Assembly (NCBI RefSeq): GCF_014256275.1
Contig: NZ_JACCFE010000002.1
Coordinates: 2,170,001-2,234,000, forward strand
Source of the DNA: Rhodococcus sp. 4CII
GTDB taxonomy: Bacteria > Actinomycetota > Actinomycetes > Mycobacteriales > Mycobacteriaceae
Direction of reading: 5' to 3'
Length of the DNA stretch: 64,000 nucleotides
Below the pieces are notes generated by a model that worked only from the letters and a program-made list of their open reading frames with translations, searched no databases and was not told the origin of the DNA. Positions 53,606 through 62,362 of the stretch are shown here, in pieces (position 1 is the stretch's first letter; every line of letters begins with the position of its first letter). A program made the position numbers and the translations under genes.

Positions 53606-55891
53606 TCACTCGTGCCGCGGGGTACCGGACACGACGCGCTCCAGCGCCTGCAGGTCCTCCGACAGCATCCGGAACATCCAATAGGCCCCGACGAACGCAA
53701 TGACGCTGCCGACGCACAGGACGCGGAGCGCGACGATCACCCGCGGCAGGTCCTCCGGCGGGATGAACGTCGCTCCCGCGACCCCGAGCAGCGGCACGGC
53801 GGCGGCCGCCGCGAGGAAGAGCGTGCTGCGGCGTCCCAGCCGCTTCAACATCCGGGCGTCCGAGGCGCTGATCTCGCCGTGCCGCAGAAACACCGGATAG
53901 AGGCAGCGCACGGCGTAGAAGTTCACGAAGAAGAACGGGTAGACCACCGCGATCGCGCCGCAGACCAGCTGTGACGCCGTGAAGTGCACGATGGTGTTCC
54001 ACGGAACCCGGCTGCCGCTCACCTCCAGCGTGATCGGCACGACGAGGCCGCTCACGATCCACAGTCCGAGACAGAGCAGTGCACACCGCTGACCGAGCAG
54101 CAGGGTGTCCCGGCGCGCCCGGGCCAGCTGGGCGCCGGTGTACACCCGCCCCCGGCGCAGACCGCCGGCCACCACCGTCAGGTAGATCACCATCGACACC
54201 GTGCCCACGGCGCCGACGAGGAACGCGACCGTGTAGTCGATCCGGGTGATGCGCTCGAAGTTCTCCGGCGCGGCGGGCGGCAGCTTGCTGATGATCAGCG
54301 TGCTGTTGTGCTGGTAGCTGTAGAGGATGGCCAGGAAGTTGGGAACCGCGATGGCCAGGAACATGATCGGGTGCGTCCATCGCCGCATCCGCAGCCGCCA
54401 GCTCCCCGGCGGCGGATCGACCAGATCGCGGGCGTGCTCGTCGAGGCACACGTCGAGTTGCTGGGCGAGCTCGGCGCCGGACGAGAACCGATCGCCCGGT
54501 TCCGGCGCCAGCGATTTCAGCAGCACCCGCCGCAGCGCGTTCGGACAGTCGGCGGGCAGTGCGTCGGCGGCCGGTTCGTCGTGCCCCCGCCGCCGCGCGA
54601 GCATCGCGTCGAGGGTGGTGCGGTCACCCGGCGGGTGGGACTGCAGTTCGGCGTCGCTGTCGTCGAAAGGTCTTCTGCCGGTAAGCAACTCCCAGAGGAC
54701 GACGGCGAGCGAGTACAGATCGCTGCGGGTGTCCAGGTCGGCGGGTGCCCCCGGCCGGTCCGGGTGGATCGCCTCGAGCTGTTCCGGCGCCATGTACGCC
54801 AGCGAGCCGCCGAAGTACGCGACCGGACTCGACCCGGCGATGTTGCCGCTGAAACTGATGTTGAAGTCGGCGAGCTTCGGAACACCTTCCGCCGTCAGCA
54901 GCACGTTCGCCGGTTTGACGTCGCGGTGAAGGACGCCGTGGCGGCCGGCGTAGTCGAGCGCCTCCGCGAGCCGACGGCCGAGCCAGGCCACCGTCTCGGG
55001 CCACGTCAACGTCGCGATCTCCCGGCGCACCTCGGATTCGCTGGGCCGGATCTCGCCGCGCCCGACCAGGGCCCGGTCGATCGCGTCGAGCAGCACGGCG
55101 CCGCTGCGCGACTCCGGTGGCGTCTCCCGAACCCGGACGACCACGTCGAGCAACGTGCCGCCCGGGACGTACTGCATGTACAGCAATCTCAGGTCGCGGC
55201 CCGCGAGAAGCCGCTGGTCGAAGACGCGGACGATGTAGTCGTGGTCGAACTGGGCGAGGGTTTGCGGTTCGGTGCCGTGGTCCAGCGAGATCTTCACGGC
55301 GACCAGCCGTTGCAGCGACCGCTGCCGGGCGAGGAACACCCGCGCGAACGCGCCGCGGCCGAGACCGGTCATCAGGTCGAAGTCGTCGATCCGCTGGCCC
55401 GCCTCCAGATCGTCGAGCGTTCCGCCACCCGCCGGATCCGCCGATGTCGGCTCCCCGCGGTGGAGCGCGGTGCTCTGGTACTCGCCGGCGCCGAGCAGTT
55501 CGTCGAGCTGGCCGGCCTGCCCAGGGAAATTCTGCGTGTACTCGCTCGCCTCGACCGACTCGCCGCTGCGCCGCCGGATGTGGAATTCCTCGTACAGGAG
55601 GTCCGGGGGCAGCGGCCACCGCCGCAGCTCGGGCAACTCCGCACAGTATTGGGCGAGCCGCTTCGGGTGATCGCCGCGGAGCCAGCGGTGCTCGAGGTCG
55701 ACCTTGACCAGTTCGATGAGCGTGACCCGGCGCAGCGCGGGAGACACCGGCAGATACGCGGCGAGATCGGGCGCGGACGACGACTCCCAGGCACTGGCGA
55801 AACGCGCGACGGCGTCGCCGACCGCCGTGTCCGACACCCGGACCTGCTCGGAAGCGGCCGGTGAACCTCGCCGGGAGGGCATGGAAGCCAT
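53606..55891 (-). CDS. Ser/Thr protein kinase with six C-terminal membrane helices
   Basis: A 761-residue membrane kinase. After a roughly 165-residue N-terminal region (helical, with RVTLIELVKVDLEHRWLRGD), the kinase domain has GLGRGAFARVFLAR (P-loop), VAVKIS (ATP lysine), LHRDVKPANVLL (catalytic loop) and GGSLAYMAPEQLEAI. The metal-binding loop reads LADFNIS, with Asn where DFG is normal. The last 250 residues contain six hydrophobic helices, beginning PIMFLAIAVPNFLAILYSY and ending SVIAFVGAYWMFRM. Most actinobacterial kinases have a single helix followed by an extracellular sensor, so this layout is unusual. Start ATG 55,891 (or 55,882) has no strong ribosome site. It lies 23 bp behind a TetR gene on the same strand. 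Confidence 0.9.
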   Translation of the reverse strand: MASMPSRRGSPAASEQVRVSDTAVGDAVARFASAWESSSAPDLAAYLPVSPALRRVTLIELVKVDLEHRWLRGDHPKRLAQYCAELPELRRWPLPPDLLYEEFHIRRRSGESVEASEYTQNFPGQAGQLDELLGAGEYQSTALHRGEPTSADPAGGGTLDDLEAGQRIDDFDLMTGLGRGAFARVFLARQRSLQRLVAVKISLDHGTEPQTLAQFDHDYIVRVFDQRLLAGRDLRLLYMQYVPGGTLLDVVVRVRETPPESRSGAVLLDAIDRALVGRGEIRPSESEVRREIATLTWPETVAWLGRRLAEALDYAGRHGVLHRDVKPANVLLTAEGVPKLADFNISFSGNIAGSSPVAYFGGSLAYMAPEQLEAIHPDRPGAPADLDTRSDLYSLAVVLWELLTGRRPFDDSDAELQSHPPGDRTTLDAMLARRRGHDEPAADALPADCPNALRRVLLKSLAPEPGDRFSSGAELAQQLDVCLDEHARDLVDPPPGSWRLRMRRWTHPIMFLAIAVPNFLAILYSYQHNSTLIISKLPPAAPENFERITRIDYTVAFLVGAVGTVSMVIYLTVVAGGLRRGRVYTGAQLARARRDTLLLGQRCALLCLGLWIVSGLVVPITLEVSGSRVPWNTIVHFTASQLVCGAIAVVYPFFFVNFYAVRCLYPVFLRHGEISASDARMLKRLGRRSTLFLAAAAAVPLLGVAGATFIPPEDLPRVIVALRVLCVGSVIAFVGAYWMFRMLSEDLQALERVVSGTPRHE

Positions 55892-55914
55892 GGTAGCTGG
55901 CCATGCCCCGCGGA

Positions 55915-56610
55915 CTACTGCAGTTCCGACACCGGGGTCGACAGGTCGATCGCGACGCCGATCCGCGCCAGATTTCCGTGCAGCACTTGCCAGATCGACA
56001 CCTCGAGGAACTCGGCCAGTTCGTCGCTGCCGAGCGCCGACTGCGGGTTGCTCAGCCACCGGTTGACGCTCGCGTCCACCAGTCCGACCAACCCGAAGGC
56101 CAACGACTCCGCCAGATCCGAATTGCCGGCCACCGCGTCGAGGACCGTCGCGAGCAGACCGGACAACTGGAGGGCGATCGCGGTCTTCGTTCCCGTCACC
56201 ACCCGCGACCCCGTCGTGCGCCTGCTCGGGGATCCGGTGCCGAGGAATTGGTGGAGGCGAGGATATTCGACGATCCACCGAAGGTACGTCTCGACCGCGC
56301 GCGCGATCGCCTCACGCACGGTTCCCTCCGGCGTCAGCGTGGGCGCCAGGTCGGCCATCAGCCGCTCGATGATGCGGGCACGCAACTGCTCGTCGAGATC
56401 GCCGCGGTCGGCGAAGATCCGGTAGACCACCGACCGCGGCACGTCGGCGCGGTTGGCGATCTGCTGGACACCCACGTCGGGGCCGTCCTCGTTGATGGCG
56501 TCCATCGCGGCTTCGAGAATCCGGGTTCGGCGCTCCGCCTTGTGGTCCTCCCAACGCGTGGCGCGGCCGTCGCCCAGCGGCGACGCGGCGGTTTCCACTT
56601 TGTCCAGCAT
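55915..56610 (-). CDS. TetR-family regulator of the branched acyl-CoA operon
   Basis: A 231-residue regulator. The N-terminal helix-turn-helix is RRTRILEAAMDAINEDGPDV, GVQQIANRADVPRSVVYRIF, then ADRGDLDEQL. It is divergent from the six-gene thiolase operon across a gap of about 100 bp with two inverted repeats, so autoregulation and operon control are likely. ATG 56,610 is used; an ATG at 56,628 is in frame, and neither has a clear ribosome site. The kinase gene follows 23 bp behind and may share the transcript. The ligand is probably an acyl-CoA of the pathway (inference). Confidence 0.88.
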   Translation of the reverse strand: MLDKVETAASPLGDGRATRWEDHKAERRTRILEAAMDAINEDGPDVGVQQIANRADVPRSVVYRIFADRGDLDEQLRARIIERLMADLAPTLTPEGTVREAIARAVETYLRWIVEYPRLHQFLGTGSPSRRTTGSRVVTGTKTAIALQLSGLLATVLDAVAGNSDLAESLAFGLVGLVDASVNRWLSNPQSALGSDELAEFLEVSIWQVLHGNLARIGVAIDLSTPVSELQ

Positions 56611-56635
56611 CAGCCATACGTTACCCATCCGACTA

Positions 56636-56673
56636 TTGACTGGACAGTCTGTCTCACTTACTTTGATGAGACA
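56636..56673 (+). promoter_or_regulatory. Promoter with two operator-like inverted repeats
   Basis: TTGACT (56,636-56,641) and TACTTT (56,659-56,664) are spaced 17 bases, a good -35/-10 pair for the thiolase operon. GACTG-GA-CAGTC (56,638-56,649) overlaps the -35. TGTCTCA (56,650-56,656) and TGAGACA (56,667-56,673) are perfect inverted arms flanking the -10. The divergent TetR is the obvious binder. Confidence 0.65.
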
Positions 56674-56712
56674 GGGTGTCACACACACATTTTTCCGAGC
56701 CAGGGAGCCGCA

Positions 56713-57897
56713 ATGGGTAACAGGGTGTTCGTCGTCGGCGTCGGGATGACGAAATTCGAGAAGCCGGGCGCACGGGAGTGGGACTACCCCGACATGGCGC
56801 GCGAGGCAGGCAGCCGGGCACTCGAGGACGCCGGGATCGGGTACGGACTGGTCGAGCAGGCGTACGTCGGATACGTGTACGGCGAGTCGACGTCGGGGCA
56901 GCGCGCCGTCTACGAACTCGGCCTCACCGGCATTCCGATCGTGAACGTCAACAACAACTGTTCGACGGGTTCGACCGCTCTGTTCCTCGCCACGCAGGCG
57001 GTCCGCAGCGGTCAGGTGGACTGCGCGCTGGCGCTGGGCTTCGAGAAGATGCAGGCCGGTTCGCTCGGGTCCACGTACGACGACCGGGAACAGCCGATGA
57101 TGCGCCACCTCCTCGCGCTCGCCGAACTTCAGGAGTTCGCGATGCCGCCCGCTCCGTACATGTTCGGCGCCGCGGGCAAGGAACACATGGAACGCTTCGG
57201 GACGACGGCGGAGCAGTTCGCCAAGATCGGCGTGAAGAACCACCGTCACTCACAGAACAACCCGTACGCCCAGTTCCAGGACGAGTACACGCTCGACGAG
57301 ATCCTCGGCTCGAAGCCGATCTACGGGCCGCTCACCAAACTGCAGTGCTCCCCCACCTCGGACGGCTCCGGTGCCGTGGTCGTGGTGAGCGAGAAGTTCG
57401 TCGACGAGCACGACCTCGCCGGGCAGGCCGTGGAGATCGTCGGCCAGTCCATGGTCACCGACCTCCCCAGCACGTTCGACGACCGGAGCGCGATCAGCCT
57501 CGTCGGCGCCGACATGACCCGCACGGCCGCGGCCCGGGTATACGAACAGGCGGGCATCGGACCGGACGACGTCGACGTCATCGAACTCCACGACTGCTTC
57601 TCCACCAACGAACTGCTGACCTACGAGGCTCTCGGCCTCTGCGGCGAGGGCGAGGGCGGCAAACTCGTCGACAACGACGACACCACGTACGGCGGGCGCT
57701 GGGTGGTCAATCCGTCCGGCGGCCTCATCTCCAAGGGACACCCGCTCGGCGCCACCGGGCTCGCCCAGTGCAGCGAACTCACCTGGCAACTCCGGGGCAC
57801 GGCCGACCGGCGTCAGGTCGACGGGGCCACGGTCGCCCTCCAGCACAACATCGGCCTCGGCGGCGCCGTCGTCGTCACCGCCTACCGCGCACTCTGA
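56713..57897 (+). CDS. Ltp1-like SCP2-type thiolase / acetyl-CoA acetyltransferase
   Basis: A 394-residue thiolase-superfamily enzyme of the lipid-transfer-protein type. It starts VFVVGVGMTKFEKPGAREWD and has VNVNNNCSTGSTALFLATQA with the nucleophile region, ELHDCFSTNELLTYEALGLC, and WVVNPSGGLISKGHPLGATG. Similarity to mycobacterial Ltp1 (Rv2790c) is very high in my reading. These enzymes perform thiolytic or retro-aldol cleavage of branched side-chain acyl-CoAs. ATG 56,713 begins homology. First gene of the operon. Confidence 0.93.
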   Translation: MGNRVFVVGVGMTKFEKPGAREWDYPDMAREAGSRALEDAGIGYGLVEQAYVGYVYGESTSGQRAVYELGLTGIPIVNVNNNCSTGSTALFLATQAVRSGQVDCALALGFEKMQAGSLGSTYDDREQPMMRHLLALAELQEFAMPPAPYMFGAAGKEHMERFGTTAEQFAKIGVKNHRHSQNNPYAQFQDEYTLDEILGSKPIYGPLTKLQCSPTSDGSGAVVVVSEKFVDEHDLAGQAVEIVGQSMVTDLPSTFDDRSAISLVGADMTRTAAARVYEQAGIGPDDVDVIELHDCFSTNELLTYEALGLCGEGEGGKLVDNDDTTYGGRWVVNPSGGLISKGHPLGATGLAQCSELTWQLRGTADRRQVDGATVALQHNIGLGGAVVVTAYRAL

Positions 57898-57944
57898 TCC
57901 TTCTCTCTCCCTATCCCTTTCACCCCGAGCACCAGGAGTACACC

Positions 57945-58376
57945 ATGGCTTCCGTTTCCGTCGAAGCGTCCCTGCCCGCCTCCCCCGACAAGGCGTGGGA
58001 CGCCCTGTCCAACCTGTCCCGCTGGGAGGAGTGGCTCACCATCCACCAGTCCTGGAAGAGCGAGATCCCCGCCGAGGTCGCCCTCGGATCGAAGTTCACC
58101 GAGGTCGTCTCCGTGATGGGCATGGCCAACAAGATCGAGTGGACCGTCACCGAGGTGGAGGTGCCGGAGAGGGTGAAGATCTCCGGCACCGGCATGGCCG
58201 GGGTGACGGTCGAGTTCACCCTGAAAGTCGAGCCCGACGGCTCCGGTTCCAAGGCGATCATCGACGCCAGTTTCACCGGCACGATGATCGTCGGCCCCAT
58301 CGGCAAGGCCGTCGCCAAGAACGCGAAGGCGGATCTGGAGGCCTCCCTCGCCGGATTCGCCGACATGGTGGGCTGA
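57945..58376 (+). CDS. SRPBCC-fold (polyketide cyclase/START-like) protein
   Basis: A 143-residue lipid- or ligand-binding fold protein. The START-like pattern is clear: VSVEASLPASPDKAWDALSN, WEEWLTIHQSW, GSKFTEVVSVMGMANKIEWTV, and a final amphipathic helix (KAVAKNAKADLEASLAGFA). Relatives include mycobacterial Rv0910. It may bind the hydrophobic acyl-CoA substrate or product of the surrounding enzymes. The ATG follows CAGGAG. It lies 47 bp after the thiolase and 5 bp before the MaoC gene, so it belongs to the operon. Confidence 0.85.
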   Translation: MASVSVEASLPASPDKAWDALSNLSRWEEWLTIHQSWKSEIPAEVALGSKFTEVVSVMGMANKIEWTVTEVEVPERVKISGTGMAGVTVEFTLKVEPDGSGSKAIIDASFTGTMIVGPIGKAVAKNAKADLEASLAGFADMVG

Positions 58377-58381
58377 TCCGC

Positions 58382-59257
58382 ATGACCACCCCCACAGTCG
58401 AATTCGACACGAACGGCCTCGGTGAGTGGACCGATCCGCAACGGTTCGACGTCACCGCCGAGCGGATCGCCGACTACGCCGCGGCCACCAACGATCCCAT
58501 CGAACGCCACCTCGCCGGCGAAGTCGCACCGCCGGTGTTCGCGGTGGTCCCCGCGTTCACGTCGATGGCACCGGCCGCACTGTCCGTGGCCCCGGTCGAA
58601 CTGCTCATGAAACTCGTGCACGGCGAGCAGGATTTCCACTTCCACCGTCCGATCCGGCCCGGCGACACCCTCGTGGTCCGCGCGAAGCCGATCGGCTTCG
58701 AGGGTCGCGCGAACGGATCGACCGTCGTCGTCTACGTCGAAACCACCACGGACGAGGGCGAACTGGTCAACGAGCAGTGGATGACCGCATTCTTCCGAAA
58801 GGTCGACGCGGGAGCCGGTCTCGGCGAGCAGGCACCCGCCCACCGGTTCGACGAGTCCCTGCGCGGACAGGCCGCGGTCGCGGCGCTGACCCAGCACATC
58901 GACGACGACCAGACGTTCCGGTACTCGCCCGCCTCCGGCGATCCGATGCCGATCCACCTGGACGACGAGATCGCCCGCATGTCGGGACTTCCCGGAATCA
59001 TCAACCACGGCCTGTGCACCATGGCGTTCACGTCGTGGGCGGCGCTCACCGAGCTCGCCGACGGCCGGGTCGACCGACTCCGCCGCCTCGCGGTGCGGTT
59101 CGCGAAACCCGTCCTGCCCGGCCAGGACATCGCCACGCAGTTCCGGCAGATCGGCGAGTCCACCGGCGGAGCGACGTCGTACGCCTACGAGACCACCGTC
59201 GGCGACGAACTCGTCATCAAGGACGGCCTCGCCGTCATCGCGGACACAGAAACCTAG
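58382..59257 (+). CDS. MaoC-type (R)-specific enoyl-CoA hydratase, double hotdog
   Basis: A 291-residue hydratase giving (3R)-hydroxyacyl-CoA. The N-terminal half is a degenerate hotdog (DVTAERIADYAAATNDPIER and DFHFHRPIRPGDTLVVRAKP). The C-terminal half carries the catalytic hydratase-2 motif SGDPMPIHLDDEIARMSGLP with Asp and His, followed by INHGLCTMAF. The architecture resembles the steroid-side-chain and peroxisomal MFE-2 hydratases. Stereochemistry fits the SDR downstream. ATG 58,382 overlaps no other gene and lies 5 bp after the SRPBCC stop. Confidence 0.92.
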   Translation: MTTPTVEFDTNGLGEWTDPQRFDVTAERIADYAAATNDPIERHLAGEVAPPVFAVVPAFTSMAPAALSVAPVELLMKLVHGEQDFHFHRPIRPGDTLVVRAKPIGFEGRANGSTVVVYVETTTDEGELVNEQWMTAFFRKVDAGAGLGEQAPAHRFDESLRGQAAVAALTQHIDDDQTFRYSPASGDPMPIHLDDEIARMSGLPGIINHGLCTMAFTSWAALTELADGRVDRLRRLAVRFAKPVLPGQDIATQFRQIGESTGGATSYAYETTVGDELVIKDGLAVIADTET

Positions 59258-59267
59258 GAGCACGCAC

Positions 59268-60137
59268 ATGGGAACACTCGACGGACGGGTGGCCATCGTC
59301 ACCGGCGCCGGACGCGGAATCGGCCGGGAGCATGCTCTGCTCTTCGCACGTGAGGGCGCTGCCGTGGTGGTCAACGACCTCGGCGGTGCGAACGACGGCA
59401 CCGGGGCGGACGCGGGCCCGGCGCAGCAGGTGGTCGACGAGATCGTCGCCGCGGGCGGCAGGGCGATCGCGAACACCGACAACGTCGCGTCCTGGGACGG
59501 CGCCGAAGGGCTCGTCGCCCAGGCGGTGAACGAGTTCGGGCGACTCGACGTCCTCGTCAACAACGCGGGCATCCTGCGGGACGCCTTCATCGCGGGCATG
59601 ACCGAAAGCCAGTGGGACGCCGTCATCGCCGTGCACCTCAAGGGCCACGCCGCCACCCTCCACCACGCGGCCGCGTACTGGAAGGCACAGACCAAAGCGG
59701 GTGCGACCGTCAACGCGTCCGTCGTCAACACCGCGTCTGCGTCGGGGACGTTCATGCCCAACGCGGGACAGGGCAACTACGGCGCCGCGAAAGCGGGCAT
59801 CGCCGCGCTCACCCTGGTCGCCGCGGACGAACTCGAACGCTACGGCGTCCGGGTCAACGCGATCGCCCCGATCGCCCGCACCCGGCTGACGCTGGCCACC
59901 CCGGGCATGGGCGCACTGTTCGCCGAGGAGGTGCCGGAGGGCGAGTTCGACGCGTTCAGCCCCGCCAACATCTCCCCGCTCGTCGCACGTCTCGCCGACG
60001 CGAACTGCAAGATCACCGGCAAGGTGTTCGCCGTGCAGGGCGGGGCCATCTCCGAACTCGCCGGCTGGCACGACGTCACGACCATCGAGAGCGACGGCCC
60101 GTGGACCGTCGCCGACCTCGCCGACCGCCTCGGCTGA
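59268..60137 (+). CDS. SDR (3R)-hydroxyacyl-CoA dehydrogenase, 17-beta-HSD4 type
   Basis: A 289-residue short-chain dehydrogenase. NAD binding: VAIVTGAGRGIGREHALLFA. VVNDLGGANDGTGADAGPA is the long insertion characteristic of peroxisomal multifunctional enzyme 2-type dehydrogenases. NNAGILRDAFI and the catalytic YGAAK (GNYGAAKAGIAALTLVAADE) follow. It oxidises (3R)-hydroxyacyl-CoA to the 3-keto form. AGGAG precedes the ATG. It is 10 bp after the MaoC gene; together they reproduce the two halves of MFE-2. Confidence 0.93.
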   Translation: MGTLDGRVAIVTGAGRGIGREHALLFAREGAAVVVNDLGGANDGTGADAGPAQQVVDEIVAAGGRAIANTDNVASWDGAEGLVAQAVNEFGRLDVLVNNAGILRDAFIAGMTESQWDAVIAVHLKGHAATLHHAAAYWKAQTKAGATVNASVVNTASASGTFMPNAGQGNYGAAKAGIAALTLVAADELERYGVRVNAIAPIARTRLTLATPGMGALFAEEVPEGEFDAFSPANISPLVARLADANCKITGKVFAVQGGAISELAGWHDVTTIESDGPWTVADLADRLG

Positions 60138-60148
60138 AGGGCACCGAC

Positions 60149-62362
60149 ATGGCCAAGAACACGTACGAACTCGGGCTCGGGCTCACCGAGGAACACCGGG
60201 CCCTCGCCGACTCGGTCCGCGCATTCGCCGAACGCACCATCACCCCCGATCTCGTCCGGTCCGCGGTCGATTCTCCGAGCGAGGACAAGTTCCCGCCGTT
60301 CTGGGATGCACTCGTGCGGCAGGACCTGCTCGGGCTGCACATCCCCGAGGACAAGGGCGGTCACGGCGCCGGGCTCCTCACGCTGGCGGTGGCGCTCGAG
60401 GCCTTGGGGCGGACGGCGGCCCCGGGCCCCCTCGTCCCGACCGCATTGTCCGCCGCCCTCGTGGCGGCCGCGGATTCCAAGGTCGGAATCGAACTGCTAC
60501 CCGGTCTCCTCGACGGATCACGCACCGCCGCAGTCGCGTTGGGCCAGTCACTCGGGGCGTCGCCGCGGGACGGCGGGTACCGTGTCACCGGTGTCGCGGA
60601 CGCCGTGCTCGGCGGCGAACACGCCGACACCGTGCTGATCCCGATCAGCGTCGGCGACGACATCCGCTGGGCCGTCGTCGATTCCGCGGACGTCACCGTT
60701 ACCGTGCAGGACAGCATCGACGTGCTCCGCGGTTCGGCGCGAATCACCGCCACCGACGTTCAGGTGGGAGCCGACCGGATCCTCGACGGGCTCACCGAGC
60801 GGCGCGTCCGGTCCGTGGCCACGGTCATTCTCGGCGCGGAGGCGCTCGGCGTGATGTCCTGGTGCGTCTCCACCGCAGCCGAATACGCGAAGACCCGGGT
60901 GCAGTTCGGGCGTCCGATCGGCCAGTTCCAGGGTGTCAAGCACAAGTGCGCCCACATGGGCATCGCGCTGGAGAAGGCGCGCGCGGTGCTGTGGGACGCC
61001 GCCTCCGCCCTCGACAACAGCGACGACACCGCCGATTTCGCCGCGGACATCGCCGCTGTCGTCGTTCCCGACGCCGCGGTGCAGTGCGCGCAGGACTGCA
61101 TCCAGGTCCACGGCGGCATCGGATTCACCTGGGAGCACGACGCGCACCTGTACTACCGCCGGGCCCTGTCTATCCGGGGGCTCCTCGGCACCCGGGAGGA
61201 GCGGGCCACCCGCGTGGCCGAGCAGTCGCTCGCCGGCACCGCGCGCACGTCCGAGCTGGAACTGCCGGACGAGGCCGAGGCGATCCGCACCGCCGTGCGG
61301 GCGGAACTCGCCCCGCTGGTGGGCCTCGACGAGGACGACCAGCTGATCGCGCTCGGCGACGGCGGCTGGGTGCAGCCGCACCTTCCGAAACCCTATGGGC
61401 GCAGCGCATCCCCGCTCGAGCAGATCGTCATCGCCCAGGAGATCAGGGCGGCGGGTATTTCGATGCCTCAGCTGCTGATGGGCGGCTGGGCGGTGCAGGC
61501 CGTCGTCGCCCACGGCACCGACGCGCAGAAACGGGATCTGGCCGTCCCCACCCTGCGGGGCGATCTGGTGTGGTGCCAGCTGTTCAGCGAGCCGGGAGCC
61601 GGTTCCGACCTCGCGTCGTTGACGACGAAGGCCGAGAAGGTCGACGGTGGCTGGAAGGTGACCGGGCAGAAGATCTGGACCACGGTCGCACAGTTCTCCG
61701 ACTGGGCCATGCTGATCGCCCGCACCGACCCGGCCAAACCGAAACACGAGGGCATCACGTATTTCGTACTGGACATGTCGACGCCGGGCGTGACCGTGCG
61801 GCCGCTGCGCGAGATGACCGGGTCCGCCCTGTTCAACGAGGTCTTCCTCGACGACGTGTTCATCCCCGACGAGAACGTGGTCGGAAACGTGAACGACGGC
61901 TGGAACGTGGCCCGCACGACCCTCGCCGGTGAGCGGGTCGCGCTGAGCCAGAAGATGGAGGCCTATGCCACCGACAAGGATCTGCTGCAATTCGCGCGCG
62001 GCCGGGAACTCGGACCGCTGGCGCGCTTCCGCGTCGGCGAACTGGTCGCCGAGAGCCAGGCCGTCGATTTGATCGGCTCCCGCATCGTGCTGAAGCAACT
62101 GTCGGGGGCCGACGTGAGCACCACGTCGAGTGTCGGGAAGCTGCTCGGTATGGGGCTCGGGCAGTCGATCGCCGAGTTCGTCGTCGCGGAACTGGGGGCG
62201 GCGGGTGCCGTGAGCATTGCGGGTGAGCCGAGCGACAAGGCAATGGAACAGTTGATCGCCGGGCGTGCCACCACCATCTACGGCGGCACCACCGAGGTGC
62301 AGCTCAACGTGATCGGCGAACGCATGCTCGGACTGCCGCGCGACGCGCAGGGGGTGTCGTGA
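60149..62362 (+). CDS. Double-length acyl-CoA dehydrogenase (FadE34-type fusion)
   Basis: A 737-residue protein made of two tandem acyl-CoA dehydrogenase modules. The first (about 1-365) has LGLHIPEDKGGHGAGLLTLA, RVQFGRPIGQFQGVKHKCA and VHGGIGFTWEHDAHLYYRRA. The second (about 370-737) has FSEPGAGSDLASL, GQKIWTTVAQFSDWAMLIA, and the terminal TTIYGGTTEVQLNVIGERML with the catalytic glutamate. Steroid-side-chain dehydrogenases of actinobacteria are usually alpha2beta2 heterotetramers; FadE34 is the single-chain version, about this size. Substrates are probably bulky branched or steroid acyl-CoAs. Its TGA overlaps the next start codon (GTGA). Confidence 0.92.
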   Translation: MAKNTYELGLGLTEEHRALADSVRAFAERTITPDLVRSAVDSPSEDKFPPFWDALVRQDLLGLHIPEDKGGHGAGLLTLAVALEALGRTAAPGPLVPTALSAALVAAADSKVGIELLPGLLDGSRTAAVALGQSLGASPRDGGYRVTGVADAVLGGEHADTVLIPISVGDDIRWAVVDSADVTVTVQDSIDVLRGSARITATDVQVGADRILDGLTERRVRSVATVILGAEALGVMSWCVSTAAEYAKTRVQFGRPIGQFQGVKHKCAHMGIALEKARAVLWDAASALDNSDDTADFAADIAAVVVPDAAVQCAQDCIQVHGGIGFTWEHDAHLYYRRALSIRGLLGTREERATRVAEQSLAGTARTSELELPDEAEAIRTAVRAELAPLVGLDEDDQLIALGDGGWVQPHLPKPYGRSASPLEQIVIAQEIRAAGISMPQLLMGGWAVQAVVAHGTDAQKRDLAVPTLRGDLVWCQLFSEPGAGSDLASLTTKAEKVDGGWKVTGQKIWTTVAQFSDWAMLIARTDPAKPKHEGITYFVLDMSTPGVTVRPLREMTGSALFNEVFLDDVFIPDENVVGNVNDGWNVARTTLAGERVALSQKMEAYATDKDLLQFARGRELGPLARFRVGELVAESQAVDLIGSRIVLKQLSGADVSTTSSVGKLLGMGLGQSIAEFVVAELGAAGAVSIAGEPSDKAMEQLIAGRATTIYGGTTEVQLNVIGERMLGLPRDAQGVS

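Noticed and set aside
53606..56278. Kinase start at 56,278
   Set aside because: It would overlap most of the TetR gene on the same strand; the extra residues are Arg/Gly-rich with no domain.
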